A stretch of 37,997 bases of DNA from Minisyncoccota bacterium (GTDB taxonomy: Bacteria > Pseudomonadota > Alphaproteobacteria > Elsterales > Elsteraceae). Location of the stretch: contig JASGCE010000005.1 in NCBI GenBank assembly GCA_030054295.1, forward strand, positions 1-37,997, read 5' to 3'. The position numbers and the translations under genes were made by a program. Positions 9,218 through 17,227 of this stretch are shown here, piece after piece. Under the pieces are notes generated by a model, which saw only the letters and a program-made list of their open reading frames with translations, did not search any database and was not told the origin of the DNA. How positions within the stretch are numbered: position 1 is the first letter of the stretch; the number at the start of each line of letters is the position of its first letter.

Positions 9218-9639
9218 TTGTTAAACACCCAATTAACCGCCATCTCGGGATAGAGATTAAAGACTGAGCGAGTCAAATTACTAATATCGGCCGCAGCAAC
9301 CCAGTCGCAAATATCGTGCAGATATTTTTTCTTTTCCTCGGTTAAGGTCTTTGCGATTTCGACTCCGCGTTCCATCCCCTTTTCGGTCAAGGAATATGTC
9401 CGAAAGGTTTTAAAAGGTTTGATTCTCAACAAACCCTGAGCTTGCAAAGCCTTTAACTCGTCATGTAACTCCATGTCGAAGGGGCCATAACTATCGGCAA
9501 TAAAATTAAATTTGTTTTGCTCATTTAACTTTGCTTCGCGGTCAATGATGAAGATCAGCTTTTGAATTTTTGTCGGGGTAAATTCATGGATTTCACCCAA
9601 TGCTGCCATTGTTACCAGAATCACTTCAGACTTTTCCAT
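9214..9639 (-). CDS. SocA/YwgA/DUF4065 (Panacea)-like small protein
   Basis: The 141-residue protein shows TPTKIQKLIFIIDRE (about residues 21-35), SYGPFDMELHDELKALQAQG (50-69), TYSLTEKG and a C-terminal YPEMAVNWVF. This pattern fits the winged-helix YwgA/SocA/DUF4065 group, which includes antitoxin-like and adaptor proteins such as the SocA proteolytic adaptor. The match is from memory of family motifs, so the exact subfamily is uncertain. A strong GGGAGG lies 5 bases before the ATG. The gene has its own promoter and overlaps the proteasome-like gene, implying coupled production of a regulator or adaptor and a hydrolase. Confidence 0.65.
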   Translation of the reverse strand: MEKSEVILVTMAALGEIHEFTPTKIQKLIFIIDREAKLNEQNKFNFIADSYGPFDMELHDELKALQAQGLLRIKPFKTFRTYSLTEKGMERGVEIAKTLTEEKKKYLHDICDWVAAADISNLTRSVFNLYPEMAVNWVFNK

Positions 9640-9675
9640 GGCTACCTCCCTTCATAAAACTAAACAAGATTCAAA

Positions 9676-9704
9676 ATTATCATGCAATTGAGAAATTATG
9701 TCAA
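9676..9704 (-). promoter_or_regulatory. Sigma-70-type promoter of the two-gene cassette
   Basis: Read on the minus strand, TTGACA (9704-9699), a 17-base spacer and GATAAT (9681-9676) form a near-consensus promoter in the 72-base gap after sdhA. It would start transcription about 30 bases before the SocA-like gene, so the cassette, and probably sdhB, can be transcribed independently of sdhCDA. Confidence 0.6.
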
Positions 9705-9711
9705 TTTCACC

Positions 9712-11499
9712 CTAATAGACCCGTGGCTTGGGCGGAAATGACTGTACCTCGTCGGTCATGGGCTGGAGGTGAACCGGCCGGTCGCCGAGCTTGACCTTAC
9801 CTTTGCTATCCACCCAGGCGAGGCTGTGCTTAAGCCATTTTATATCGTCACGGTTGGGGTAGTCGTCGCGGGCATGGGCTCCGCGGCTTTCGGTGCGGTT
9901 GTGCGCCGAATAGACGGTAGCCTGGGCCTGCACCACCAGATTATCGAGTTCCAAAGCCTCGACCAGATCAGAGTTCCAAATCAAGGAGCGGTCGCTGATG
10001 CCCAGATCATTCATGCCCTTGGCAATCCTGTCGATCTCGGTCACGCCCTGTGACAGAAGTTTGTCCTCGCGGAAAACCGCGCAGCTCTGTTGCATTTGTT
10101 TTTGCAGCTTCAGGCGATGGGCACCAACCGCCCGCTCGCCCTTGGCCTGGCGCATTCTGTCGAACCGCGCCAGAGCTGCCTCCTCGCTCCCTCCCGTAAC
10201 TGGCGCATGTTTTGCCCCGGGTTTGATAAGCTCGGCGGCGCGAATGGCGGCGGCGCGACCAAAGACCACCAGATCGACCAGCGAATTACAGCCGAGTCGA
10301 TTGGCACCATGAACCGAGACACAGGCAGCCTCCCCAATCGCCATCAGACCCGGCACAACCGCGTCGGGGTTCTTGGCCGTGGGTCGCAGCACCTCGGCGT
10401 GGTAATTTGTCGGAATCCCACCCATATTGTAATGGACGGTGGGTAAGACGGGAATCGGCTGGCGAGTGACATCGACCCCGGCAAAAATCTTGGCGGTCTC
10501 GGAAATGCCCGGCAGTTTTTCGTGGATGGTCTCGGCGGGCAAATGTTCGATATGGAGCAATATGTGATCCTGATGCTCGCCCACGCCGCGACCCTCCAGA
10601 ATCTCCATGGTCATGGCGCGGCTGACGACATCGCGCGAGGCCAGGTCTTTTGCCGATGGAGCATAGCGTTCCATGAATCGCTCCCCGGCGGAATTGGTCA
10701 GGTAACCGCCCTCGCCGCGCACACCCTCGCTGATCAAACAGCCCGCGCCATAGATTCCGGTCGGATGGAACTGAATAAACTCCATATCCTGAAGCGGTAA
10801 TCCCGCCCTGAGGGCCATAGCATTGCCATCACCCGTGCAGGTATGGGCCGAGGTGCAAGAAAAATAAACCCGCCCATAGCCGCCGGTCGCCAACACCGTT
10901 TGATGGGCGCGAAAGCGATGGAGCGAACCATCATCCAGACACCAGGCCAGCACCCCTTGGCAGGCACCAGACTCATCCATCAACAGATCAAGCACTATAT
11001 ATTCGACATAGAATTCCGACCGGTGTTTTAGACACTGCTGGTAAAGACTGTGGAGAATCGCATGGCCAGTGCGATCTGCCGCGGCATTGGCACGACGCAC
11101 CGGAGCCTCGCCATAGTTGGCCGTATGACCGCCAAAGGGCCGCTGATAGATTTTGCCATCTTCGGTGCGGCTGAAGGGAACTCCGTAATGTTCCAGTTCA
11201 ATCACCGCCGGAATCGCATTGCGGCAGAGATATTCAATCGCATCCTGATCCCCCAGCCAATCCGACCCCTTGACCGTATCATACATGTGGAAACGCCAGT
11301 CATCCGCCCCTAAATTACCGAGAGCAGCGGCGATACCCCCCTGGGCCGCGACCGTATGGCTGCGGGTCGGAAAGACCTTGGTCAGACAGGCGGTTCGGAG
11401 GCCGACGGCACTCATCCCGAGGGTCGCGCGGAGTCCCGCTCCGCCCGCGCCAACGACAATGACATCATATTCATGTTCGGTAATCGGATAGGCCGTCAT
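9712..11499 (-). CDS. sdhA: Succinate dehydrogenase flavoprotein subunit
   Basis: SdhA oxidises succinate to fumarate with covalently bound FAD at the inner face of the cytoplasmic membrane. The 595-residue protein has the dinucleotide loop [11 protein letters not shown] (15-25), the FAD-linking histidine H48 in [11 protein letters not shown], the substrate-site motif [16 protein letters not shown] and the C-terminal DDYPNRDD with HSLAW. The length is standard. It follows sdhD after 48 bases. The usual next gene, sdhB, is displaced by about 1.3 kb. Confidence 0.98.
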   Translation of the reverse strand: MTAYPITEHEYDVIVVGAGGAGLRATLGMSAVGLRTACLTKVFPTRSHTVAAQGGIAAALGNLGADDWRFHMYDTVKGSDWLGDQDAIEYLCRNAIPAVIELEHYGVPFSRTEDGKIYQRPFGGHTANYGEAPVRRANAAADRTGHAILHSLYQQCLKHRSEFYVEYIVLDLLMDESGACQGVLAWCLDDGSLHRFRAHQTVLATGGYGRVYFSCTSAHTCTGDGNAMALRAGLPLQDMEFIQFHPTGIYGAGCLISEGVRGEGGYLTNSAGERFMERYAPSAKDLASRDVVSRAMTMEILEGRGVGEHQDHILLHIEHLPAETIHEKLPGISETAKIFAGVDVTRQPIPVLPTVHYNMGGIPTNYHAEVLRPTAKNPDAVVPGLMAIGEAACVSVHGANRLGCNSLVDLVVFGRAAAIRAAELIKPGAKHAPVTGGSEEAALARFDRMRQAKGERAVGAHRLKLQKQMQQSCAVFREDKLLSQGVTEIDRIAKGMNDLGISDRSLIWNSDLVEALELDNLVVQAQATVYSAHNRTESRGAHARDDYPNRDDIKWLKHSLAWVDSKGKVKLGDRPVHLQPMTDEVQSFPPKPRVY

Positions 11500-11547
11500 T
11501 TACTGTTTCCTGATCTGTACAAAATAGTTCGTCGAAGGATTTGGGGG

Positions 11548-11988
11548 TTATCCTGCCTGCGCCGCCTGAAATACGGTCACCAGGGCCGATACCCGAAGCA
11601 GTGCCAGCACAACAAAAAGACCCAAGAAGCCAAAAACCCCATAGAGCGATAGCCGCAAAAACCAGCGTAGACTGGTATGGTGAATATAGTCGTCGATCAC
11701 CACCTGCATCCCCAAAACCGCATGAACAAAACCGAGACCTATGGTCGCAATCAGCAGGCCTGTGTTGAGCGGCTGGGCCATCCAGACGACGATCATATTC
11801 TGCTTGGCATCCCTGATCTCAAAGAGCGCAAAGGTAAACCAGATCATCAGCCCCATCAGCACCAGACTGGTCAGTCTTTGCCACAGCCAATGGCCAGCTC
11901 CATGCTGGGCCGAACCGTGATTGCGCAGGTGAGTCATAAGATCGGCATTGGATCTTATGCTCTTATCTTGATAGTTTTTTCTTGCCAT
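11548..11988 (-). CDS. sdhD: Succinate dehydrogenase membrane anchor subunit
   Basis: SdhD is the second membrane subunit of complex II, binding heme b and ubiquinone together with SdhC. The 146 residues include three hydrophobic segments and the family motif HAVLGMQVVIDDYIH (H89 as probable heme ligand, D100/Y101 at the quinone site). It lies 9 bases after sdhC and 48 bases before sdhA. Confidence 0.94.
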   Translation of the reverse strand: MARKNYQDKSIRSNADLMTHLRNHGSAQHGAGHWLWQRLTSLVLMGLMIWFTFALFEIRDAKQNMIVVWMAQPLNTGLLIATIGLGFVHAVLGMQVVIDDYIHHTSLRWFLRLSLYGVFGFLGLFVVLALLRVSALVTVFQAAQAG

Positions 11989-11997
11989 TTTAAATCC

Positions 11998-12447
11998 TCA
12001 GTCCAGTGGGAACCAGCGCATAAAGGTGACCCAGTAAAGTATAGCCGTCAATAGGATGGAGGCAATAATGACAATGATACTGCCACTGCGCGCCGAGCTT
12101 GGCTTAAATCCATAGCCAATATCCCAGATGAGATGTCGGATGCCATTGCAGATATGGAAGGCAATGCTGAATCGCCAACCCAGGATCAAAAGCTTGCCGA
12201 GCGGGCTGTGGAGGAAGCCATAGAATTCGGCAAAACGATCTTCCTGAAGCGAAGTCACAGCCAGAATCCACCAGCCCATCATGACAAGGCCAGCGGTCAA
12301 AAAAACCCCGGTCATGCGGTGACAGATGGAGGTTGCCATGGTCACCGACCAACCATAGCGGGATATATGGGGGGATAGGGGCCTCGGATGAACCGTCCTG
12401 ACGGCCCCCTCGGCAGGCTCAGAAATTGAAGATTTTGTTTTTGGCAT
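11998..12447 (-). CDS. sdhC: Succinate dehydrogenase cytochrome b556 subunit
   Basis: SdhC anchors complex II and contributes a heme ligand and the quinone site. The 149-residue protein has the signature RPLSPHISRYG (22-32), SICHRMTG (40-47) and the helix FHICNGIRHLIWD, where H98 or H105 is the candidate heme ligand, and three membrane segments. It is the first gene of the minus-strand sdh unit and diverges from ctaA across 140 bases that hold a 15-base palindrome. Confidence 0.95.
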   Translation of the reverse strand: MPKTKSSISEPAEGAVRTVHPRPLSPHISRYGWSVTMATSICHRMTGVFLTAGLVMMGWWILAVTSLQEDRFAEFYGFLHSPLGKLLILGWRFSIAFHICNGIRHLIWDIGYGFKPSSARSGSIIVIIASILLTAILYWVTFMRWFPLD

Positions 12448-12479
12448 GAATGGCTTCTTTAAAGGGTTGATTATGCTAA

Positions 12480-12494
12480 AGTCTGATTCAGACT
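12480..12494. promoter_or_regulatory. Palindromic operator candidate between sdhC and ctaA
   Basis: AGTCTGA-T-TCAGACT is a perfect 7-base inverted repeat around a single base, 33 bases upstream of the sdhC ATG. A consensus TATAAT lies at 12549-12554 on the plus strand before ctaA, but without a good -35 element. The palindrome may be a regulator site. No regulator gene is nearby. Confidence 0.35.
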
Positions 12495-12587
12495 CAAATA
12501 TAACGCAGTTGTCACCAATTTGACTAGCCTTAAAGTCGTTAATTTTACTATAATTTAGTTTAATTCAGAAGCCCGGGGGTCACAAGG

Positions 12588-13712
12588 ATGAATAGTTACG
12601 AAAACTACGAAGGCGTCGAGCAGGTCGCAAAATGGCTGTTTTTTTGTGCCTTGATGATTGCCATAATGGTTGTCATTGGTGGTATTACGCGCCTGACCGA
12701 AAGTGGAGTTTCCATCACCGAATGGAATCTCATGACGGGAATCATTCCGCCACTAAACCCGCAGGACTGGCAGGAATTATATAGCAAATATCAAAACACG
12801 CCCCAGTTTAAAGAAATCAACTCCCACATGACGGTTGACGAGTTCCAGACGATATTTTGGTGGGAATGGATTCATCGTCTGTGGGGTCGATTGATTGGGG
12901 TGGTTTTTGTCGTGCCATTGCTGTGGTTTGCTTGGAAGAATCGTTTGCCCTCGACCCTGTTTTTAAGTCTGGCGGTATTGCTGATCTTGGGTTCGATGCA
13001 GGGCTATCTCGGCTGGTGGATGGTGCAGAGTGGGATTAAGGATCAACCCTGGGTCAGTCCGGTGCGTTTAACGGTTCACCTTGGTTTTGCCATTTTGCTT
13101 TTTGGTCTGGTGATGTGGATTGGCCTCAGCCTGATTCGCGGAGTCTCGCCGACCAAGTTTTACAGCAAGTCGAGATCAGCCCTGGTCAGCAAGATTCTCT
13201 TGCTGATGATTTTTGGCACGATTCTGTTGGGCGGGATGACGGCGGGTTCGCGGGCGGGTTTGGTCTATAACCAGTTTCCGCTGATGGGTGATGGATTTAT
13301 CCCCAGCGACTATTGGCTGGCCACCCTCTCCTTTTGGGACAATGGCTTGATCAATCCGGTGGCGATTCAGTTTCATCACCGTATTGCTGCCGAGATTACC
13401 GGTCTGCTGATCATAGGTTTGGCGGTGACGGTCTATTATAAACGCCACCATCAAAAAATCATTCGCCGCGCGGCACTGGTGTTTTTGCTGGCTGCGCTGT
13501 TGCAGATTGGGCTGGGGATTGCGACCTTGGTTATGGCGGTTCCGATTGTACTTGCCGCCCTGCATCAATTTGGCGCGGTGTTTTTGTTTGGCAGCGGCGT
13601 GGTCTTGACTCACCTTTTATCGACGGGCGAGCCGCGGGAAGATAAAAGATTCATCAGCGAGAAAAATAAGCAACCAGCTCGACATGGGGCGACCAGACAA
13701 ATTGATCAATAG
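12588..13712 (+). CDS. ctaA: Heme A synthase (CtaA/COX15)
   Basis: CtaA oxidises the C8 methyl of heme O to the formyl of heme A for aa3-type cytochrome oxidase. The 374-residue protein has eight hydrophobic segments and the four conserved histidine regions: WWEWIHRLWGR (H96), VHLGFAI (H164), FHHRIAAE (H263/H264) and LHQFGA (H326). It begins MNSYENYEGVEQVAKWLFF, lacks the Cys-pair loop of Gram-positive CtaA and so fits the alphaproteobacterial/mitochondrial type. A G-rich stretch lies about 8 bases before the ATG. Its 3' end overlaps the convergent RNA methyltransferase gene by 59 bases, giving a charged C-terminal tail that may be non-conserved. Confidence 0.96.
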   Translation: MNSYENYEGVEQVAKWLFFCALMIAIMVVIGGITRLTESGVSITEWNLMTGIIPPLNPQDWQELYSKYQNTPQFKEINSHMTVDEFQTIFWWEWIHRLWGRLIGVVFVVPLLWFAWKNRLPSTLFLSLAVLLILGSMQGYLGWWMVQSGIKDQPWVSPVRLTVHLGFAILLFGLVMWIGLSLIRGVSPTKFYSKSRSALVSKILLLMIFGTILLGGMTAGSRAGLVYNQFPLMGDGFIPSDYWLATLSFWDNGLINPVAIQFHHRIAAEITGLLIIGLAVTVYYKRHHQKIIRRAALVFLLAALLQIGLGIATLVMAVPIVLAALHQFGAVFLFGSGVVLTHLLSTGEPREDKRFISEKNKQPARHGATRQIDQ

Positions 13713-15033
13713 GCTGAATTTGACTCAGTCTGAATCCGGCGGCGGCGAGGATCGAGGCATCCTTGGCAAAACTCTCGGGCCCGCAGGAGACATAGATCAG
13801 ATTTTGCAGGCTGGATTTGGCGATCTCGGTGACCTGAGCCTCGGCCCCGACGCGCGGGGGGTCGAGAATCACCGCATCATAGTCAGCAAATTCGATTGAC
13901 AGGAGCGGCTGTTTGACCAGATCACGGCGGGTGATTTTCAAGCTGTTTTTAAGGTCGGAATAGTCAGCACGGGTCGCCATCAGGGCGGCGGTTGCGGTTG
14001 GGTCGCCCTCCACCGCATGGAGACTATATCCCGCCGCCACCAGGGGGAGGGTCAAGGTGCCACTACCGGCATAGAGATCGAGGATCTTGGCTGGCGGCGG
14101 CAGGTGGGTAAGTCCCGCCAACACTGCCGCGACGATCAATTCCTCCCCCGATTGGGTTGCTTGCAAAAAACCACCGGTGGGGAATGGCACGGCAAAACCG
14201 CCGTGACGGACGGTGGGTTTTTGCCCTTCATGCAATGTCTCGGGTCGGTGTCCGGCGCTCTGCCAAATCAGACGGGACAGTTTTTGCTGGTGGGCCAATT
14301 GCAACAGGGAGTCCAGGGCCGCAGGGGTCAGCAAGGGCAGGGGTTTCTTGTGACCTCCCTTTAATCGGTCGTGGGCGCGAATCACCATCTCGGTTCCGCT
14401 GTCGGTGGCGGTGGTCAAAATATCAGCCGAGACCCCTGGGTTCAGGCAGGATTGAAGCACCAGCCGCAGTAGTTCGAGCAGGGCAAAGAGCTGGGGCAAA
14501 AGCACTGGACATTCTTGGAGGTCAATGATGCGGTGGGCTGATTTTTGGTTGAAGCCGATGGACAGTTCTCCGCCTTGGTCGGCATAGGCGCGTTTGGCGG
14601 TAAAGACGGCGCGGCGGCGTTGTCCGGCGGCGGAGGATTGGATCGGCAGAATCGGGATTGATTTGGCATCCCAGCCGCGATTGGTCAGGCCGGTGATAAT
14701 TTTTTCGGTTTTGAATTTTGCCTGTTCGGTTGGGCTGATATGTTGCAGGGCGCAGCCGCCGCAGTGACCAAAATGTTGGCAGTGGGGTTTGGTGCGGTTG
14801 GGGGCGGAGTTGGTGATCTCGATCAGATTGGCGCGGAGGCCTTCGCTGCTTCGTTCGAAGGTTTCGGCGATGACGGTTTCTGTGGGCAAGCAATAGGGGA
14901 TGAAGATTCGGCGTGGAAATTGATTCTCGGCGGTTGTGATTGTGGCGATACCGTCGCCGCTGCCGCCGAGTTTATCGATGGTTACGGTGATGGTTTCGCG
15001 TAGAAATGGTTTTTTGGGACTTCGTGCGGTCAT
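13654..15033 (-). CDS. TrmA/RlmC/RlmD-family RNA (uracil-5-)-methyltransferase
   Basis: This enzyme methylates C5 of a uridine in rRNA or tRNA using SAM. The 459-residue protein has an N-terminal TRAM-like region (about 10-75), an iron-sulfur motif CQHFGHCGGC (C85, C91, C94, with a fourth Cys near 172 in DLQECP), the SAM site ILDLYAGSGTLTLP, ILDPPRVGAEAQ, the nucleophile C417 in YVSCGPESF and the base E452 in HVELVAYF. The Fe-S motif favours RlmC/RlmD-type rRNA enzymes over TrmA. The exact target (such as U1939 or U747 of 23S rRNA) cannot be fixed here. It is convergent with ctaA. Confidence 0.9.
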   Translation of the reverse strand: MTARSPKKPFLRETITVTIDKLGGSGDGIATITTAENQFPRRIFIPYCLPTETVIAETFERSSEGLRANLIEITNSAPNRTKPHCQHFGHCGGCALQHISPTEQAKFKTEKIITGLTNRGWDAKSIPILPIQSSAAGQRRRAVFTAKRAYADQGGELSIGFNQKSAHRIIDLQECPVLLPQLFALLELLRLVLQSCLNPGVSADILTTATDSGTEMVIRAHDRLKGGHKKPLPLLTPAALDSLLQLAHQQKLSRLIWQSAGHRPETLHEGQKPTVRHGGFAVPFPTGGFLQATQSGEELIVAAVLAGLTHLPPPAKILDLYAGSGTLTLPLVAAGYSLHAVEGDPTATAALMATRADYSDLKNSLKITRRDLVKQPLLSIEFADYDAVILDPPRVGAEAQVTEIAKSSLQNLIYVSCGPESFAKDASILAAAGFRLSQIQPIDQFVWSPHVELVAYFSR

Positions 15034-15132
15034 GCCCTGTTATAAACAGACTTGGCTGAAAAGTCTAAATGTCTGATCGAAAGAATTTAAACGAAATACA
15101 AAAAAATAAAAAAACAAAAGAAAAAAAGCGGT

Positions 15133-15160
15133 TTGGCTGCAAGCCAATGGGCGAAGCCCA
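15133..15160. repeat. Tandem short hairpins
   Basis: Two adjacent small inverted repeats, TTGGCT/AGCCAA (15133-15147) and TGGGC/GCCCA (15148-15160), sit just upstream of the RNA methyltransferase gene in an A-rich stretch. No T-run follows, so a standard terminator is not supported. This opens a 524-base non-coding gap (15034-15557) that holds repeats but no recognised gene. Confidence 0.4.
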
Positions 15161-15249
15161 AGTTAGGGTGTCACAGACCTTTGCTACAATTTGAAGCGCC
15201 GCAGGCATTTCCCCGCCCGACACGATCAAAAAATTTATGAATGCTTAAC

Positions 15250-15349
15250 AGCGCGTTCGTTTTCTCCCAATGAATTATTTATCCTTGCGAGCTTGCGAAC
15301 AAAGTGAGCAAAAAGGCGAGTAAGGATAAATAATTCATAAGAACGCGCT
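15250..15349. repeat. 100-base inverted repeat with 17-base perfect arms
   Basis: Outer arms AGCGCGTTC (15250-15258) and GAACGCGCT (15341-15349) enclose perfect 17-base arms ATGAATTATTTATCCTT (15270-15286) and its complement (15322-15338). The loop holds GCGAGCTTGCGAAC. The stem-and-loop style recalls the double-hairpin family elsewhere in the window, although the arm sequence is different. It could form a cruciform or an RNA hairpin. Confidence 0.7.
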
Positions 15350-15370
15350 TGTTTCACAATCCAATCTTTT

Positions 15371-15545
15371 ATTGTCATTCCCCGCACCGCCGACGAATGT
15401 CGGCATTCGCCGACAGGGGCGACGGGGAATCTCGCTTCCTTTTTTTCAATGAAAGCAAAGGGAGATTACCCGTCTCGCTGCTATCGCAGCGGCGGGTAAT
15501 GACAAGCGGGGGCGCGGAGTCCTTTTTTATTGTCATTCCCCGCAC
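15371..15545. repeat. TTGTCATTCCCCGC-type intergenic repeats
   Basis: The 17-base word ATTGTCATTCCCCGCAC occurs at 15371-15387 and again at 15529-15545. A nearly complementary GCGGGTAATGACAA ends near 15504, so 15371-15504 is a unit with inverted ends and inner hairpins (GCCGACgaatGTCGGC, GCTGCtatcGCAGC). The appearance is that of a non-autonomous intergenic repeat. No coding content was found. Confidence 0.6.
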
Positions 15546-15557
15546 AGGCCGTGTCTG

Positions 15558-15671
15558 TTATTTTTTCTTTCTTGGCGGTGGCGGGCCATCTTTAGAAAAA
15601 TAGATCGTCAAACTTCCAAAGATCAGGATAAATAAACTAGCACCGAAAAGCGCATAGGATAAAGGTGTCAT
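15558..15671 (-). CDS. Small single-pass membrane protein (37 residues)
   Basis: A short open frame reads MTPLSYALFGASLFILIFGS and ends with a charged Pro/Lys tail (SKDGPPPPRKKK). Residues 5-25 form one hydrophobic segment, with the basic tail predicted on the cytoplasmic side. A strong AAGGAGGGC lies 6 bases before the ATG at 15671, the main reason to accept so short a gene. I do not recognise the family. It resembles in general form small subunits or assembly peptides of membrane complexes. It lies downstream of the acyl-CoA dehydrogenase gene on the same strand (72-base gap). Confidence 0.6.
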   Translation of the reverse strand: MTPLSYALFGASLFILIFGSLTIYFSKDGPPPPRKKK

Positions 15672-15742
15672 TTAATTGCCCTCCTTATTTGACTTGAAAC
15701 AAAAAAACTAATGTACAGAAGGAAATTATACCCCTTTTACAT

Positions 15743-16921
15743 CTACCCAATCTTGCCCAGAATCCCATTGACCCCTCTTTTGATCATCGAACGGGCGATG
15801 ATCAGCCTTTGAATCTCCGAGGTTCCTTCCCAGATGCGGTCGACGCGAAGCTCCCGAGTAAATCTTTCGGCAACATTGTCGCGACGGTAACCGCGACCGC
15901 CAAAAATCTGCGTGACGCGATCGGCCACACGCCCAGCCATCTCGGTAGCATAGAGTTTAGCCATCGAGGCCTGGGTATGTAAAACACTCGCCTCCTCTCC
16001 ACGGTCGCTGGCGGCGGCAGCCTCGTAAGTCATCAGCCGCGCGGCATAGAGTTCGGTCAAACTATCGGCCAGCATGGCTTGAATCAGCTGAAAATCGGCA
16101 ATTACCTCCTCTCCTACCTTGCGGGTCTTGGCGAAGGCCATCCCCTCCTCGATCAGGCGGCTGGCAGCGCCGCAGCAGCGGGCGGCAATCATGATTCGCT
16201 CGCGGCGGAACCAGCGGCGGGTAAAGTCGAGGGCATCGCCCGGCTTGCCCACCAGCTGGTCGAGCGGAATCTTGACATTGTTAAAACGCATGGTGGCGTG
16301 GTGGCAGGGGAAGGTGTGAGAAAATTCAGGCTCCTCGAGATATTCAATTCCCGCCGTTCCCTTATCGACGATAAAGAGTCCATGGCGACCTTCGGGGTCA
16401 TCGGTCATGATGGCCTCAAAGAAGAAAAAGTCAGCGATATTGCTGAAGGTCACAAACCATTTCTCGCCATTCAGAACAAACTGATCGCCCTGCTTGGTCG
16501 CGGTCGATTTGATCGATGAAGCGTCAGAGCCAGCCTCAGCCTCGGTCAGGGCAAAGGCCTCATACTTTTCTCCCCTGACCAATGGGTTGATCCATTTATC
16601 AATCTGGCTGGGGGTGCAGGCCTCGAACATCCAGGGTTGAGCCTCGGTAAAGTGCCAGGCGACGGCATTGGTGGCGCGGCCGAGCTGCTCCCAAATCACC
16701 GCCTGATCGAGCAGGGGCAGTTCCAGCCCGCCATGCTGTTTTGGCACATCCAGCCGCGACAGGCCGAGGGCCTTGGCCCTTTCCTTGGCCTTCTTGGCCT
16801 CCCCATCGGGCAGGGCGCCGTGATGGCCCTCGGCATAGACCTCAAACGGAATCACCGAATCGACATAGTTCCTTGCTTTTGCTTGCCATTCGCGGGTTGA
16901 CGGCGATAGATGATAGCCCAT
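15743..16921 (-). CDS. Acyl-CoA dehydrogenase
   Basis: This FAD enzyme introduces a trans-2,3 double bond into an acyl-CoA and passes electrons to ETF. The 392-residue protein has the family signature EAEAGSDASS, the FAD/ETF region IFGGRGYRRDN and the catalytic-base motif RIWEGTSEIQR near the C-terminus, with Glu in WEGTSE. The substrate chain length cannot be told. The start at 16921 is chosen because GGAGAG lies 7 bases upstream. An in-frame ATG at 16951 is less well placed. It diverges from the aminotransferase cluster, with an operator-like palindrome between, so it may act in the same degradation route. Confidence 0.93.
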   Translation of the reverse strand: MGYHLSPSTREWQAKARNYVDSVIPFEVYAEGHHGALPDGEAKKAKERAKALGLSRLDVPKQHGGLELPLLDQAVIWEQLGRATNAVAWHFTEAQPWMFEACTPSQIDKWINPLVRGEKYEAFALTEAEAGSDASSIKSTATKQGDQFVLNGEKWFVTFSNIADFFFFEAIMTDDPEGRHGLFIVDKGTAGIEYLEEPEFSHTFPCHHATMRFNNVKIPLDQLVGKPGDALDFTRRWFRRERIMIAARCCGAASRLIEEGMAFAKTRKVGEEVIADFQLIQAMLADSLTELYAARLMTYEAAAASDRGEEASVLHTQASMAKLYATEMAGRVADRVTQIFGGRGYRRDNVAERFTRELRVDRIWEGTSEIQRLIIARSMIKRGVNGILGKIG

Positions 16922-16955
16922 AGTAATCTCTCCACTGTTACAAAAATTCACCGTG

Positions 16956-16984
16956 AAGATAGGGCAATTTTACTGTCAATGCAA
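16956..16984 (-). promoter_or_regulatory. Putative promoter of the acyl-CoA dehydrogenase gene
   Basis: On the minus strand TTGCAT (16984-16979), a 17-base spacer and TATCTT (16961-16956) resemble a sigma-70 promoter 35 bases before the ATG. The palindrome at 16991-17004 abuts the -35 element. Confidence 0.4.
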
Positions 16985-16990
16985 GAACTC

Positions 16991-17004
16991 TGAACGGTCG
17001 TTCA
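16991..17004. promoter_or_regulatory. TetR-type operator candidate
   Basis: TGAACGGTCGTTCA is a palindrome with 5-base arms, of the form often bound by TetR/AcrR regulators of acyl-CoA metabolism. It sits between the divergent acyl-CoA dehydrogenase and aminotransferase genes and could control both. No regulator gene is in the window. Confidence 0.4.
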
Positions 17005-17144
17005 AATTTGACTCGACCGTTTGGGTTATAGCTGCTATGCTTAATCATCCAAACATAAGGATAAGGCCGGAAGACGAAAGGAACTCCGATTCTTTAAGAC
17101 TCTTAATCTTTAAAAACTGAGCTTAGGGACTATGGGTTTAAAAA

Positions 17145-17210
17145 CAGGTAAGTACCTGAATCTTCGGGGGCAACCTTCGCAATCCCGGTAACATGGTTCT
17201 GGGAGGAACC
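17145..17210 (+). promoter_or_regulatory. Structured 5' leader of the aminotransferase cluster
   Basis: Three successive small hairpins can be drawn: CAGGT/ACCTG (17145-17158), CGGG/CCCG (17165-17187) and GGTTC/GAACC (17195-17210). The last ends 5 bases before the Shine-Dalgarno AGGAG (17216-17220). The leader does not match a riboswitch class I can recognise by eye. Attenuation or translational control is possible. Confidence 0.3.
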
Positions 17211-17227
17211 AAAACAGGAGAATGATC

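Noticed and set aside
17041-17227. Glycine, SAM-II or guanidine riboswitch before the aminotransferase
   Set aside because: The hairpins do not contain the conserved core words of these classes that I can recall; left as an unclassified structured leader.
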